Shown in pieces: positions 36,201 through 45,889 of a stretch of 64,000 nt of DNA. A model generated the notes under the pieces. It did no database searches. It saw only the letters and a list, made by a program, of their open reading frames with translations, and was not told where the DNA came from. Within the stretch, counting starts at the first letter, position 1. The number at the start of each line of letters is the position of its first letter. The DNA comes from Pararge aegeria (taxonomy: Eukaryota; Arthropoda; Insecta; Lepidoptera; Nymphalidae), in the NCBI RefSeq assembly GCF_905163445.1, contig NC_053190.1:5210501-5274500 (forward strand), in the 5' to 3' direction. The translations under genes were made by a program, and so were the position numbers.

Positions 36201-39200
36201 AGGTATATCTACGCCCAGGATTAATATAGTTCGTCCTTGATTCACACTTTAAAAAAAAGTTATATCACACCAGTGACGCGCCCCGCTTCATATACGAGTA
36301 GTGTTGCAATGTAGATATTGACGTGGGGCAGTTTGGAATGATTATAATACAATTCCGTTGTACAATAATTTGACCTATCTCGTAAGGTCACAAAGGTTCC
36401 ACCTTTACAAATCCTTGAATTTCTTTGCTTTTCTTTGCTTTAGTAACTACATATAAACCTTCTTTTTGATTTTTTGCGAGAAATCTTTTAAATCATCAAA
36501 AAAAAAAGTTAAAAAAGCATTGTTTAAATTTTTTATAAACGCGCCACCTTTTGTATTTTTGTGTTTGTTTTGTTTTTGTATCACACTAAACTAGATAATA
36601 TATTACCACTTTATGTTTATTTTTAATTTCTCATTAAGTGAAACTTTTTCTTTTGAGAATAAATGTCTTTAAACCTAAGTTTAATTGGCCTTGGAGTCAT
36701 TATTACATATAGTGTAATCTACTCAGGTTTGAAAGTTTATAAATTTTTGGGAACATTGCAGGACTGTCGCTGTTTCACCTTTATACATCTGTTAGTGTTG
36801 ATGCAAAGTATAACGCCTAGTTTTACTAGTTTTTTCTCTTTTTGAGTTGAATGACAAAAAAAAATTTTGTTATAAATTAGATTGGAGGTATCGCAAAAAT
36901 TCATAGTTCCCCGAATATCGGACCCGGCGACCTTTCAAAATATACGACTCCGCCATAGCGACGGGTCACCGATTTTAGGAACCTGAACGATTCCGGAAGG
37001 TCACGACCTACTTTATCTGACGTTTAAAGTTTATTTAAGCTCACTTTAAGGGAGCGCGTAAACGTATTACAATTTTGTTTGTGCTCGATACACAAATAAA
37101 AATATACAAAAGTATGTACCCTAAACCCGCCAAGGCGTATTATAGTAGCATGGCGAATTCAAGTTCTATACATATGAGTCAGTTAATCTTCCTTGCGTAG
37201 TGGTGAGAATTGTCTTATAAGTCGGAGGTCTTAGGTTTCATGCACGGGAAGGAACATTTTGGGAGATTATAAATTCTATAAGTTTTCTCCCCGTCTGGTC
37301 TGGTTGGAGGCTGTGGCAGTGGCTAGTTCCTAATCTACCGACAAAGACGTGCCGCTAATCGAATTAGCGTACTGATACGTTAGCACGTAAAAACGTATTA
37401 TACAAAGTAAAATCTTAGGTACCAAGAAGCTAATAACATACATTTTTTCATCGAAGCTTGAAAATGTAAACCATTTTCTTCTACTTCAATCCCTAACAAA
37501 AATAAAGTTGGGGAACGAGAGTCAGACTGTATATACAGTACAAGTTAAAACACAAAAGACAAGTCCGATGACAGCTTCCGAAAAAAAACAGTTAATGTAG
37601 GCAATTTATAATGGACTTTATTTACACGGGGATGTGGCACAGTATCGCTTACTGTGCAAAATGTCTCGTAGCTTTGTCCTACATATTCGTAGCTCGTAGC
37701 ATGCATTTAGCTGACTTATATTTTGGCTCAAGCTTGTACTACGAATTCTATTACTTGCTGAATCCGCGATTTCATTCGCGGAAAGATACTTTTAAATTAA
37801 AATATGTACGATGCGCTTTGCTTTCTGGTTTGTAATTTCCAAAGAAATCTCACTACCAGTCCGGAGTTAGGAAATTGAATGTCCACCGCACGCACGTAAA
37901 GCCCATGTAAAGTCTGGCCAGCCAGCCCTTATTGGGGAAGCTTGGTATTTGCTTTGAAACCAAGTCTCCTATCAGATAAAAGGCCTGTACGCATCAGCTA
38001 ATCGTTCATAGGCTAATGACCTACAGATATTAAATTTCGGCGCATTGCCTTTTTTGACGCCACACGTATGGAATTTATATCTACTTCAAGACCCTACTTT
38101 ATTAATAAAATTTAAGATTTCTCTGGTCTGGTCTGGTGGGAGGCTTCGGCCGTGGCTACCGACCTACCGACAAAGACGTTCCGGTACGATGTCGCTTAGA
38201 AACCGATTAGGGTATGTGTTAAATATAACTACAATACTTCCTAATACCACCACCATTCCGCTCTTATCTCTCACAAAACAGAAAAATTCTGAAGATTGTT
38301 AAAATATAAAATGATGTTGGAAAAGAGCAATCTGCTGAGTTTCTTTCTGGCTCTTCTCAGTAGAATCTGCCTTCCGAACCGGCGGTAGTCACTACGAACA
38401 GACAGACTTGACGTTTTAAAATTGCTTATAAACTTCCTAAATATAAATGAATTTTGAATAGTTTAGCCCGCTACCATCTTAGACTGCATCATCACTTACC
38501 ACCAAGTCAGATTGTAGTGGTAGATGGTTAACATGTAGTGGATTGTAGTTGAAAAAAAAACTAAGTATGCAGCTGTAAAATGGGAATGGATTTCTCCCTA
38601 CAATTTTGCTTACCTATCAATCTATTATTTTCGAAACGTTGCTGGTGATTGATGATCTATTAGGAGCGAAGTCTAAATGTGTGTTATAATGGAGTACCAG
38701 AATTTAAGCTTTGTTTTAGTTATTATAATAGGTAGGTACATATCTTAGTGAATTTTAAACCTATTTCGTTTATTATTAATCCATCGAATTTTATGAGGAC
38801 AGTAAAACACTTGTGTAATTTTTCTTATTTTATATTGAAGATTATTTTATTTCAAGTATTTAGGTCTACTTTTGAAACGTCAACTCTGTCTTTTTTTATT
38901 GCGTGGTGGAAAATGCTTTATTGCTACCGCTGAACCCCCCGAGGTTATGTGGGACTCCTTGACTTTATTAGACGCTCGGGAACGTATCTAGTAACACTAC
39001 CACTGGTTTGGAAGTCAGATTCGACTGAACAAAAGCTGACGAGAAAGTAAGTAAGATATTTTCCAACATCAACATTTACAGCTTAGAAAATATATCGACT
39101 GCTTGCTTTCAGGTGGTCTTGTCTTTATCAAATTTGAAAATAAAATAAAGTTATATTAAATTGTTGAAAGTTTTGTTGGTAGGTCCAGAATCACTTTCAA

Positions 39201-42200
39201 ATTAAGTATTACATTATTTTTTCGAACCTACAAAGGTTTTCTTGGCTACGTTCTTGTAATTGGGTAGGCATACTTACCTCTAAGGGTAATAACATTTCGT
39301 TGTCTCCCGCTTTCCCCTAATAAGGTAAACAACCGTAAAATAATGCGAGGAAAGCTTGCCTGGCAGTAATTATACTAACCTATTTATTAACGTTCTTTCC
39401 GAAACGTTGCCGGCAATAGATCATCTAGATACGAAGTCGAAATAGGTGGTATCATTAAATAACCGAATTTGTACTTTATGTTGTAGACTTTAGGTTCACA
39501 TTTACGTAGCAGCATCTCAAATATATTTCCAACCTGTCAAAAGCAGAGTACTAGCTATACAGAACGAGGTTGTTATTGCTGTTGCCCGATTACTAATGAC
39601 ACACCGTTATACCGTTCAAGATTTTGAAATCGGTTTACTTCCACGCCACGTTACAGTCAAACAACCAATGTCTACCAACACTGAGAACGGTATTTTCGCA
39701 CTTAAGCCCCGGGGCTTTTTGAGCTACTGTCAGAATCTGTGTTTAAACATACAGAGAGGAGATCTATGTACTGTATTGCGTCTGTAATCTATTGATTATC
39801 ATGATGTTGGTATTTTGCTTGTGGTGCTATTTTTATGCACTGTTTAATTTATATCTATGGGCCAGTGGCATGCATAGAGGGTATGCACAGGCTATGCAGA
39901 TATAAATTGAAGAAAATGTCCAGTAAGAGTTTTAAAAAAAACTTAAGGATAGGCAATGTAAGAGTTATACAACCGTAGGGTTTTTAGCCTTAAATATTTA
40001 TGACTCGTACTGGTGATCTTTTTCATTTTATATCATCTGCATACCCTGTGCATTACCTCTATGCACGCCACTGCTATGGGCCAGATCCCTCCATCTTTTT
40101 CTTTCAATACTCTATCTAAAGCTTTATTAATCCAGTTATCACTATGTTAGTAATTTCATCTGACAATCGCTCTAACCGCCTGTATGGAGGGTAGAGGTAA
40201 GGAGGATCATCTGTGTATATGAAAAAGTGTCCGTCAAAATGTATTAAATTAGGATGGCGCCACATTTGCATCAAAGCGCCAAATATTGTTAGAGTAGGCT
40301 TGAAAAATTCAAACAAGGAAGTAAGGTTATATTTACCACAATATTTTGTACAACGTAAGTTGTTGAAATTCTCAATAATTAACTACTTTAGTCGATAATT
40401 ATATTAAATTTTTTAACTCGGCATACTTCAATTCATCTACGATTGCTACATTCATACCATACCCTGTGCATCCACCAGCGCCATTGTGGGGGATTTTTGA
40501 ACTGTTATTAAGCGCATACAACTGGACACTTTTTCAACTTTTCTCTCATATAAGATGACTCTCCTTACCTCTACCCTCCATAACCGCCTGCCTCACTTTC
40601 TTTTTTGTAGCAGCTCGTATGAGTTAATTTTTATCATATTTAATCTTCGATTTACACTGACGGGAATTCTGATAGTGTCAGGAAAGAGTAGAAAATACAA
40701 CTTTCAGCGTAATCCGTGATGTTTTATTTGACTTCAATACAATCTAATCGAGACGTTCCGTTTGTAAAGACGCAGTATAGTTACACCATTGCGTCGGAGA
40801 CAGCTAAAAGTGGAAACAAAGTTCCTTCGGGTTCTATTAAGCTGAGTTTAAGATATTACGAAACCTTACCTACTACAACACAAGGGTTCAATACAAGGGT
40901 ATAATACAAGGGTGAGTCTACAATATTACACAGGATTCATAGCCACAAGAGAACCAATTCGCCACCACTCTGTACTTTAGCTAGTTAAACTATTCTTTTA
41001 ACCCACTTCAAGTTGCACAAAACTTATTCGTGTTTGTTCCTAACAATTGTTCATTGTAAACTCAACATCTGCTAAGGATGCGCCGGGGTTGAAGCGAAAC
41101 GTGCGTTTAATTGAAATTATGATAGTCATCGCATTGTTTTTGACGAAAAGCTTATACTTACGGCTTTTTCTGAAAGCTTTTTCTCTCAGGAAATAGTTGT
41201 GGGAGATAAAACTTTTTCATTATTACAAATAATGTAATAGGTACCCCTATTCCAATCAGCCTTGTAGGTATTTATTTATTAGCTTTTCAAGGAAAACAAT
41301 TAATACATGAGAGAAATGCCGTATTTTTATCTTACATAAACCAATGCAGTTTCCATAGAGCTTGAATAAAATGAATCTAAAAATATTTGTTTTAGATTCG
41401 CAAATTTGAGCTTTTTAGCTACGAGAATAAGTTTCATTTTAATCTGTCGTTACAATGTTTGCATACTCTTCAGAACGACTACGGTTGCGAGAATTCACAT
41501 TTAATACTAAAAATAGGCATTTAGTGACTATGTTTCGGAGCTCGTTCGTAAAAACATAAAATCCCATTGTAATTGTTACTGTAATTATTATATTGTTGTT
41601 GTTATTTTATTTTAGTATCAATTTTAATCACACCTTTGTTATCTTGTTCGCAGATTTTTGTACAGGCACGAAATCAAAACGCACCTTATTAACCACTCTG
41701 ATACGCGCCAGTACGTCTGCGAGACCTGCGGGAAGGGTTTCAGGAGGGTATCCTCTTTGAGGGTGGGCTGTTTGTTTTGAATTATACCTTAACATTTTGA
41801 TATACTTGCCTAAGCAATTATTTGCTTACCTACTTGCGACTTCCTTTCCTTATTAATAGCTATGCTAATCCTACTTATATTATAAATGCGAAAGTTTGTA
41901 AAGATGAACGGATTATAGGAACTCTTTCTTTACTAACGATATAAATGTGAAAATTTGTTTGTTTGTTTTTTGCCCACGCCCTTATTAAGCAACCAATCAC
42001 ATGATTTTTGGCATATAGTTAATTGAAAAGACGGACAGTTAAAGTGACTCCTTTTTTTCCAGTAAAACAAACGGTTTGCAAAAACCCGTAATAAAGGCGG
42101 ACGAAGAACGCGGGCAACAGCTATAAACGGTTTTTTTTTTCTTTTAAAAAACTGAATTTTCATTTATTTTTTAATTACTTTTAATTACAATGAACACATG

Positions 42201-43126
42201 GTCCTTAAACTGTCCATACAAAGTCCCCTGCCGACTTAACTGTTTTCACAATTCACAATCTCTCTGTGTGTACTACAGTAATCAATATTAATACATCCTG
42301 GCCCATAAAAATCGGTTTAGCTACTTCAAAGTTTCCTTAGACAAACAGATAAACGGACTTAGCTTGAGAAAATAAATAAGTATGCTATCATTCAAGCTTT
42401 ATAAAGTTATTTCGAAATAAACTTCAATTTAAATTTATTATTTTTGAAACAGCTGTTGATGAAACTCTGAGCAGGATTTCACCGTAATTCTCAACCTTAA
42501 GAAATAAGGTTACGAAATTAATAAGTTACCTTAATTTTACCTAGATAACAAAATAACTAAACTTAAAATCCAAACAACAAATAAAAACTTAAATTCCTTT
42601 AATTTTAATACACTTAACACAGTCATTATGTAAGTGAATTTCTCTTCTCCAGGATCACATAAACAACTTACACAAAGCTAGGGAACCAGCGAAATGCGAA
42701 CATTGCAACAAAGTCTACAAAAGCGCAAATAATCTCAAAATACACCTCAGAAACTTGACCATCGAGAAGCCATTTATATGCGAGGTGTGTTCCAGAAACT
42801 TTTACACGGAAGCAATTTTGAAGAAGCACATGTTTTGGCACACTAACGAGAGGCCTTTTTCGTGCGAAGTTTGCGGACAGAAGTACAAAGCAAAGGCGCA
42901 ACTTAAAGTGCATATGAGAAAGCACTCCGGCGCCCTGCCGTATGATTGTGTAACTTGTGGCAAGGGTTTTCCATCTAGTAACCAGTTGAAGCGACACAAA
43001 AGCGTCCACACAGGTGTCCGCGCCTACAAATGTGTGCACTGTGAAAGGTCTTTCCACGCTAAAAAGCGCTTGCTTGAACACGCGGCGGGACACAAAAGTG
43101 CCAGTGGCGATAAGCTCGAAACCTAG
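30106..43126 (+). CDS. ZAD (zf-AD) C2H2 zinc-finger protein, 8 coding exons, 545 aa
   Basis: Coding exons: 30106-30258, 30794-30925, 31589-31883, 32401-32523, 33328-33454, 35376-35600, 41654-41762, 42653-43126. They total 1638 nt with an unbroken frame and GT-AG at all seven introns. Residues 20-64 form a ZAD with Cys20, Cys23, Cys61 and Cys64. After a charged linker come a C2HC finger (186-206), a short irregular finger (234-252) and C2H2 units starting at residues 260, 288, 317, 346, 374, 403, 431, 459, 487 and 515. The last five have TGEKP-like linkers. The unit at 403 has Leu423 where the second His should be. From family knowledge, ZAD domains dimerise and the fingers bind DNA, so this is probably a nuclear transcription regulator; the target is unknown. 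The start ATG is the first one in frame just upstream of the ZAD. No orthologue name can be given. Confidence 0.93.
30794..30925 (+). CDS. Exon 2: second half of ZAD
   Basis: 44 codons between a ttcag acceptor and a gtaagt donor. It carries LCVKC (Cys61, Cys64), the second zinc-ligand pair of the ZAD, then the helix that normally closes the domain (KIQEFEEFKKKC) and a W-K-K-F segment. ZAD domains are commonly split by an intron in this way. Confidence 0.92.
31160..31262 (+). mobile_element. Repeat E fragment in intron 2
   Basis: 'caaagtcaaagtcaaataca', 'ttattctagtaggttcatag' and 'ggcacttttgatgcattaca' match the 5' part of repeat E. Confidence 0.55.
31589..31883 (+). CDS. Exon 3: charged linker and first half of finger 1
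   Basis: 98 codons plus one base, between a ttgtag acceptor and a gtgagt donor. The sequence is rich in Glu, Asp, Lys and Asn without fold-like patterning, as expected for the disordered linker between a ZAD and its fingers. The last eight codons start finger 1 (CPKCKKIY). Confidence 0.9.
32401..32523 (+). CDS. Exon 4: second half of the C2HC finger
   Basis: 123 nt, phase 1 in and out, from a tttag acceptor to a gtaagt donor. It completes a C-x2-C-x12-H-x3-C unit (186-206), then a basic stretch (KKKRIRKIVVK) that could act as a nuclear localisation signal, and ends with Cys234, the first ligand of the next finger. The exon is short, but the phase match on both sides and the zinc ligands on both edges support it. 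Confidence 0.85.
33003..33122 (+). repeat. 62-bp imperfect tandem repeat in intron 4
   Basis: Two copies, 33003-33064 and 33065-33122, each starting TCATAAAA(G/A)TACGCAGTG and ending AAGGTCGAA, with several differences. Confidence 0.75.
33328..33454 (+). CDS. Exon 5: irregular finger and start of next finger
   Basis: 127 nt from a tttag acceptor to a gtatac donor. It has C234-x2-C237-x10-H248-x3-H252, two residues shorter than a normal finger, followed by C260-x2-C263, whose His pair (276 and 280) is completed across the junction with exon 6. Confidence 0.88.
33518..33810 (+). repeat. 'cttcgtccgc'-type repeat in intron 5
   Basis: Starts 'agctttcgtccgctttcttt' and contains 'acttcatcaagatcggttta' and a final 'cttcataatattagtaacc'. 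Confidence 0.45.
33842..34142 (+). mobile_element. SINE-B, full length, in intron 5
   Basis: Has the whole family structure: head 'acggtgatagcccagtggg' (A box) and 'gagttcgaatcac' (B box), a middle with 'catcgtgaggtaacttgcat', and a tail ending (GAT)n. It is in sense orientation inside intron 5 of the zinc-finger gene. Confidence 0.82.
34393..34506 (-). mobile_element. Repeat D fragment in intron 5
   Basis: Minus-strand piece: 'gaaaagagcaactactgagt', 'gattcttctcgatagaattt'. Diverged from the other copies. Confidence 0.55.
35376..35600 (+). CDS. Exon 6: two full fingers
   Basis: 225 nt from a tttcag acceptor to a gtaagt donor. It contains fingers 288-309 (C-x2-C-x12-H-x4-H) and 317-337 (C-x2-C-x12-H-x3-H) and the CDHC start of the next. 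Open frame continues upstream into the intron to about 35308, but the acceptor at 35374-35375 and the phase from exon 5 define the true exon edge. Confidence 0.92.
35790..36165 (+). repeat. Lepidoptera-wide repeat 'accggccaagt'
   Basis: 'aaaaaaaccggccaagtagg', 'gttgttatagcagcaacaaa', 'gcgaaaattgtacg', 'gatacagcgtggttaaagac' and 'cctttgggtatggcaaccta' occur in the order I know from a very widespread lepidopteran repeat. It sits at the 5' side of intron 6. Confidence 0.6.
36560..36680 (+). mobile_element. LINE 3' tail in intron 6
   Basis: Ends in 'cttttgagaataaatgtc', matching the 3' end of the LINE at 61538-62038. No coding part was recognised upstream. Confidence 0.4.
37195..37380 (+). mobile_element. 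Repeat C in intron 6
   Basis: Sense-strand copy with a decayed B box ('taggtttcatgcacggg'), 'ccgtctggtctggttggagg' and 'gacaaagacgtgccgctaat'. Confidence 0.65.
38110..38520 (+). mobile_element. Repeat C split by repeat D insertion
   Basis: The left part (38110-38244) runs 'ggtctggtgggaggcttcgg' to 'aaaccgattagggtatg'; the right part (38460-38520) resumes with 'tagcccgctaccatcttaga'. Between them lies a minus-strand repeat D (38245-38458). The order shows D inserted after C. Confidence 0.65.
38245..38458 (-). mobile_element. Repeat D inserted in repeat C
   Basis: Minus-strand copy with 'gatgttggaaaagagcaatc', 'ctgccttccgaaccggcggt' and 'gacttgacgttttaaaattg', ending in 'aaatgaattttgaat'. It divides a repeat C copy. 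Confidence 0.7.
38847..39080 (+). mobile_element. Repeat D, interrupted and diverged
   Basis: 'ggtctacttttgaaacgtca' at the left and 'acactaccactggtttggaa' plus 'ttttccaacatcaacattta' at the right, with about 95 bp of unrelated sequence between them. Confidence 0.5.
39863..40073. mobile_element. hAT-like MITE (family G) in intron 6, exact 8-bp TSD
   Basis: 211 bp from CAGTGGCATGCATAGAGG to CTCTATGCACGCCACTG with the direct repeat CTATGGGC at 39855-39862 and 40074-40081. Same family as 10453-10656. Its perfect TSD fits a fairly recent insertion into the zinc-finger gene's intron. Confidence 0.9.
40183..40582. mobile_element. MITE (family I) in intron 6, exact 8-bp TSD
   Basis: 400 bp with inverted ends TATGGAGGGTAGAGGTAAGG and its complement, extending imperfectly to the 'aaaaagtgtcc' motif. 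The direct repeat ACCGCCTG is at 40175-40182 and 40583-40590. The 8-bp duplication suggests hAT. Short open frames cross it on both strands; none looks like a transposase. Confidence 0.85.
41654..41762 (+). CDS. Exon 7: end of finger 346-366, most of finger 374-395
   Basis: 109 nt, in phase 2 and out phase 0, between a cgcag acceptor and a less common gtgggc donor. It joins CDHCGKK of exon 6 to FLYRHEIKTHLINH, then gives CETCGKGF; the His pair of the second finger is in exon 8. It is too short to stand out as an open frame and was found by finger continuity. Confidence 0.88.
41867..42125 (+). repeat. Repeat M in intron 7
   Basis: Starts 'atcctacttatattataaat', includes 'tattaagcaaccaatcacat' and ends 'cggacgaagaacgcgggcaa'. 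A 3' end only is at 6172-6250. It begins about 100 bp after exon 7. Confidence 0.55.
42653..43126 (+). CDS. Exon 8: C-terminal finger array and stop
   Basis: 158 codons including TAG, after a ctccag acceptor. Residues 389-545 contain the His pair of finger 374-395, the defective unit 403-423 (no second His), and four canonical fingers at 431-451, 459-479, 487-507 and 515-535, with linkers such as TNERPF and TGVRAY. The tail after the last finger is only ten residues. Confidence 0.93.
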   Translation, partial: DHINNLHKAREPAKCEHCNKVYKSANNLKIHLRNLTIEKPFICEVCSRNFYTEAILKKHMFWHTNERPFSCEVCGQKYKAKAQLKVHMRKHSGALPYDCVTCGKGFPSSNQLKRHKSVHTGVRAYKCVHCERSFHAKKRLLEHAAGHKSASGDKLET

Positions 43127-43133
43127 TTTAATT

Positions 43134-43189
43134 AATAAATGAATGAACACAGTTTTCTTTTGAACCACAAAAATTGTAACAGTAATAAA
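43134..43189 (+). terminator. Candidate polyadenylation signals of the zinc-finger gene
   Basis: Two AATAAA hexamers follow the stop codon, at 43134-43139 and 43184-43189. Either would give a very short 3' UTR. Cleavage-site use cannot be decided from sequence. Confidence 0.5.
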
Positions 43190-43243
43190 TACTAGGGCTA
43201 CAGTTAGTTAAGTAGAAGGTTACATACCAGCAGACCCCGCAAA

Positions 43244-43390
43244 CGTCGTCCTTCCCAGTCAAACAGCGGCAACCTACCGGGTCCAATTGTGTTTCCTAAC
43301 CAACCAGAAACATTTTGAAATGTTCATCCAAATCGGTCCAGCCGTTTCGCAAGAGATAGGTGACAAACACGCGTGCAGACGAATTATATA
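43244..43390 (+). repeat. Retroelement-derived repeat fragment
   Basis: 'tacatttt...' is not present, but 'atcggtccagccgtttcgca' and 'gataggtgacaaacacg' are the usual 3' words of a repeat frequent in Lepidoptera. It lies just after the zinc-finger gene and limits its possible 3' UTR. Confidence 0.4.
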
Positions 43391-44172
43391 ACTAATATAT
43401 TATTATTATTTATTTTCAAGAAATTCTGCATTGATCAATACTATTGTACATTCTATATGCATACATAAGACACAAATAGTAAAACCTGAGATAACATTTA
43501 CTTAAAGACTAAAAGCACCTATTAAAATATGCAGCATAATTACGATAAGTATTTCACAACATCTTAAAATTATGTTAATTTACACCACTTGTAAGTAAAT
43601 AAGCGAAATATTTGTGTACATTTCCGCTTTAAACAAAAAATTGTACAAAAGAGGGTACAAGCATACAAAAGTACCTACTTGTTTTTTACATGTAAGTGTC
43701 GCACGGCTTGCGTACGAAAACGCAAACAAGTTGTGCGAAACGCTTCACTTGATCACCGCACGCATGCGGCAACAAGCGAGAACCGGTATGGTACATACTG
43801 GGGACTCACTACAATCGCCTACAGCATTATTATTTTAATATTTTAACGATTTTTTTTTCAGAATTATTACCCTCAGTACCTATAGCGTAACTGTAAATCC
43901 AAACAATACTGCTATAAGTGATTGTAGTAAGCTCCGGAATATTGATACAAAAAAGTCTGCACGCACACTGCTTGAAATAATAACTTTAAATTATTGCATT
44001 AGTTGATAAAGACAAAAAAATTAACTGTCCCAAACCTGAAAGTATCAACAACGATAAAATAAATATTTACGCTACTGTATCACTCGAATAAACTTTTGAA
44101 ACATAATGGTTTTTTAATCCCTAAAACAGTGTACCTACTGTCTAAATAAATTGGTATTATGATTACATTTAA
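43391..44172. other. No feature seen
   Basis: The 74-codon frame at 43614-43838 has no domain or splice support. Confidence 0.45.
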
Positions 44173-44464
44173 AAGCGGTGATAGCCCAGTGGGTAGGACT
44201 TCGACCTCATTTTCAGGAGACCGAGTTAGAATCTCAGCACGCACTTCTAACTGTTATGTGCGTTTTACAAATTAAATATCAAAAAACATTGTATGGAAAC
44301 CTGCATGCCTAAGAGTTCTTCATAAAGTTCTTAAGGATTTGTCGAGTCCACCAATCCACACTGGGCCAGCGTGGTGGACTACGGCCTTAACCCCCTTCTC
44401 ATTGTGAGTGGAGACCCAGACCCGTGCCCTGTAGTGGGCCAGTAATGGATTGATATGATAATAA
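44173..44464 (+). mobile_element. SINE-B, full length
   Basis: Head 'gcggtgatagcccagtggg', B-box-like 'gagttagaatctc', middle and the 'tgccctgtagtgggccagta' tail are all present. The B box has lost its central CGA. Confidence 0.82.
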
Positions 44465-44621
44465 CGAAGAATAGATTCTGTATTTCTTTATTCCTTTGAG
44501 TAGTGACATTGCAATGCAATTTCTCGTTTTAACGCTTTGTACTGTCTAATACTGAGGCTACAGTTACAAGTTCATTTTTTTATTGTAGCAGAGAGTCTTG
44601 CCGTGCCAAAATACTGTTACA

Positions 44622-44800
44622 TGTTAAACGACTAAGACACCGGGAGGTATCTTTGCATCGTTCGAGTCCATGTAGGACTGTGGTGCATCGATAATGCAGT
44701 CGTATTTATATCAAAATACAAACCAACTCAATGTCATGAACATTGTTTGTTAATCAAAGTTTAATTGTTTACCCACTTTATAAATTTACTGTAACAGACA
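44622..44800 (+). repeat. Repeat K, plus-strand copy
   Basis: 'aaacgactaagacaccggga', 'catcgataatgcagtcgtat', 'aaccaactcaatgtcatgaa'. A close inverted copy is at 55555-55722 and a partial one at 6031-6098. Confidence 0.65.
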
Positions 44801-44937
44801 TCACTTAAAATGATGAAACAAAATGTACTAAGTACTATATTTTTTTTATCAACACTACACGTTTTGGTCACCTCGCACGAGTAAACGCAACGTTGGTAGA
44901 CCATTGATTTAATATGTTTACTATCGTTGGTTAACCA

Positions 44938-45057
44938 CGACTAGGTGGTTAGAAGCGATCAAACGAGCCGCAGCTGGATGTACACGGCAGAAGACCGTGC
45001 AATTTGGAGCTCCCTACAATGTAACTATGTCCAGCGGTGGACGCCCGTTGGTTGTCA
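44938..45057 (+). mobile_element. RTE-type LINE C-terminal remnant
   Basis: The frame here reads RSWMYTAEDRAIWSSL, then NYVQRWTPVG. This matches the tail pattern W-M-x-x-A-x-D-R-x-x-W-x-x-L-x-x-x-Y-V-Q-x-W-T of RTE reverse transcriptases. It runs directly into SINE-A copy 45070-45328. Confidence 0.6.
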
Positions 45058-45069
45058 ATTTTTATTTAA

Positions 45070-45328
45070 ATAATAAATAAATATACTACGACAATACACC
45101 ACACCGTCATCTATCCCCAAAGTAAGCGTAGCTTGTGTTATGGGTACTAAGACAACTGATGAATATTTTTATGAATAATATACATAAATACTTCGAATAT
45201 ACATATAAACACCCAGCACTGACAAAAATTCATGCTCATCACACAAACATTTTCCAGTTGTGGGAATCGAACCCACGGTCCTGGGCTCAGAAAGCAGGGT
45301 TGCTGCAAACTGCGCCCATCGGCCGTCA
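45070..45328 (-). mobile_element. SINE-A, tRNA-derived
   Basis: Full-length minus-strand copy. B-box complement 'gggaatcgaaccc' is at about 45262-45274. It adjoins the RTE remnant 44938-45057, so the AT-rich joint may be the insertion point. Confidence 0.85.
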
Positions 45329-45527
45329 TAATGGGCAGACACAGCAGATTTGATGTGCAAGCAGATGTGAAAATTTGGTCAGTGAATGGCTACACATTTC
45401 CGAGGTGTCACCTGGTACAAGGTGCCAACTGTATGCTACCACTGGCGCATGCAGCACAATGCTGAGCTGGCACGTTTTTTCTGTAAAAAAATAAATATAA
45501 ATAATATTTAAATAAATTTCTTATGTG

Positions 45528-45765
45528 CCTGATGATAAGTGGAAAAAAGAAGGGCATGCAAGGAACACGTTTTGCAAAGTATCCCGCTATGGCCTGTGGC
45601 TTAGGTTTTAAGCCTCGTGTGCCCGATATTAAACTGACAACAACGCTCTTCAGACCGGAACACGGCATCGCAACAATGGCGGCACGGCACGGACAAATAG
45701 GCATGATGGTAGTACCTACTTCCCCAGACGAACTATGCCACAAAAAACTCTAATAATGATGTACA
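45528..45765 (+). mobile_element. Repeat F
   Basis: 'gatgataagtggaaaaaaga', 'aacgctcttcagaccggaac', 'caacaatggcggcacggcac' and 'ccccagacgaactatgccac'. Confidence 0.6.
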
Positions 45766-45889
45766 CGTTTTCTTAATAAACAGAATCGAATTAGTATCAT
45801 CGCATCACTACACTTCTGCGTCTGACGTTGACCTCAGCGCCGTTGTGACCTATCGCAAATCGCCGATTTTTTGTTAGTTAACTGAGATA

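Larger units (their letters stand above)
35601..41653 (+). other. Intron 6 of the zinc-finger gene, repeat-filled
   Basis: Six kilobases between exons 6 and 7, far longer than the other six introns (roughly 0.5-1.9 kb). It contains the Lepidoptera-wide repeat at 35790-36165, a LINE 3' tail near 36560-36680, several SINE-like pieces (37195-37380, 38110-38520, 38847-39080) and two MITEs with exact target-site duplications (39863-40073, 40183-40582). No extra coding exon with zinc ligands was seen in it. Confidence 0.85.

Noticed and set aside
42668..43168. 166-codon minus-strand open frame
   Set aside because: Antisense shadow of exon 8, whose plus strand encodes regular zinc fingers.
45408..45753. 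Open frames on both strands near 45.5 kb
   Set aside because: They lie in SINE-A and repeat F sequence shared with non-coding copies elsewhere.
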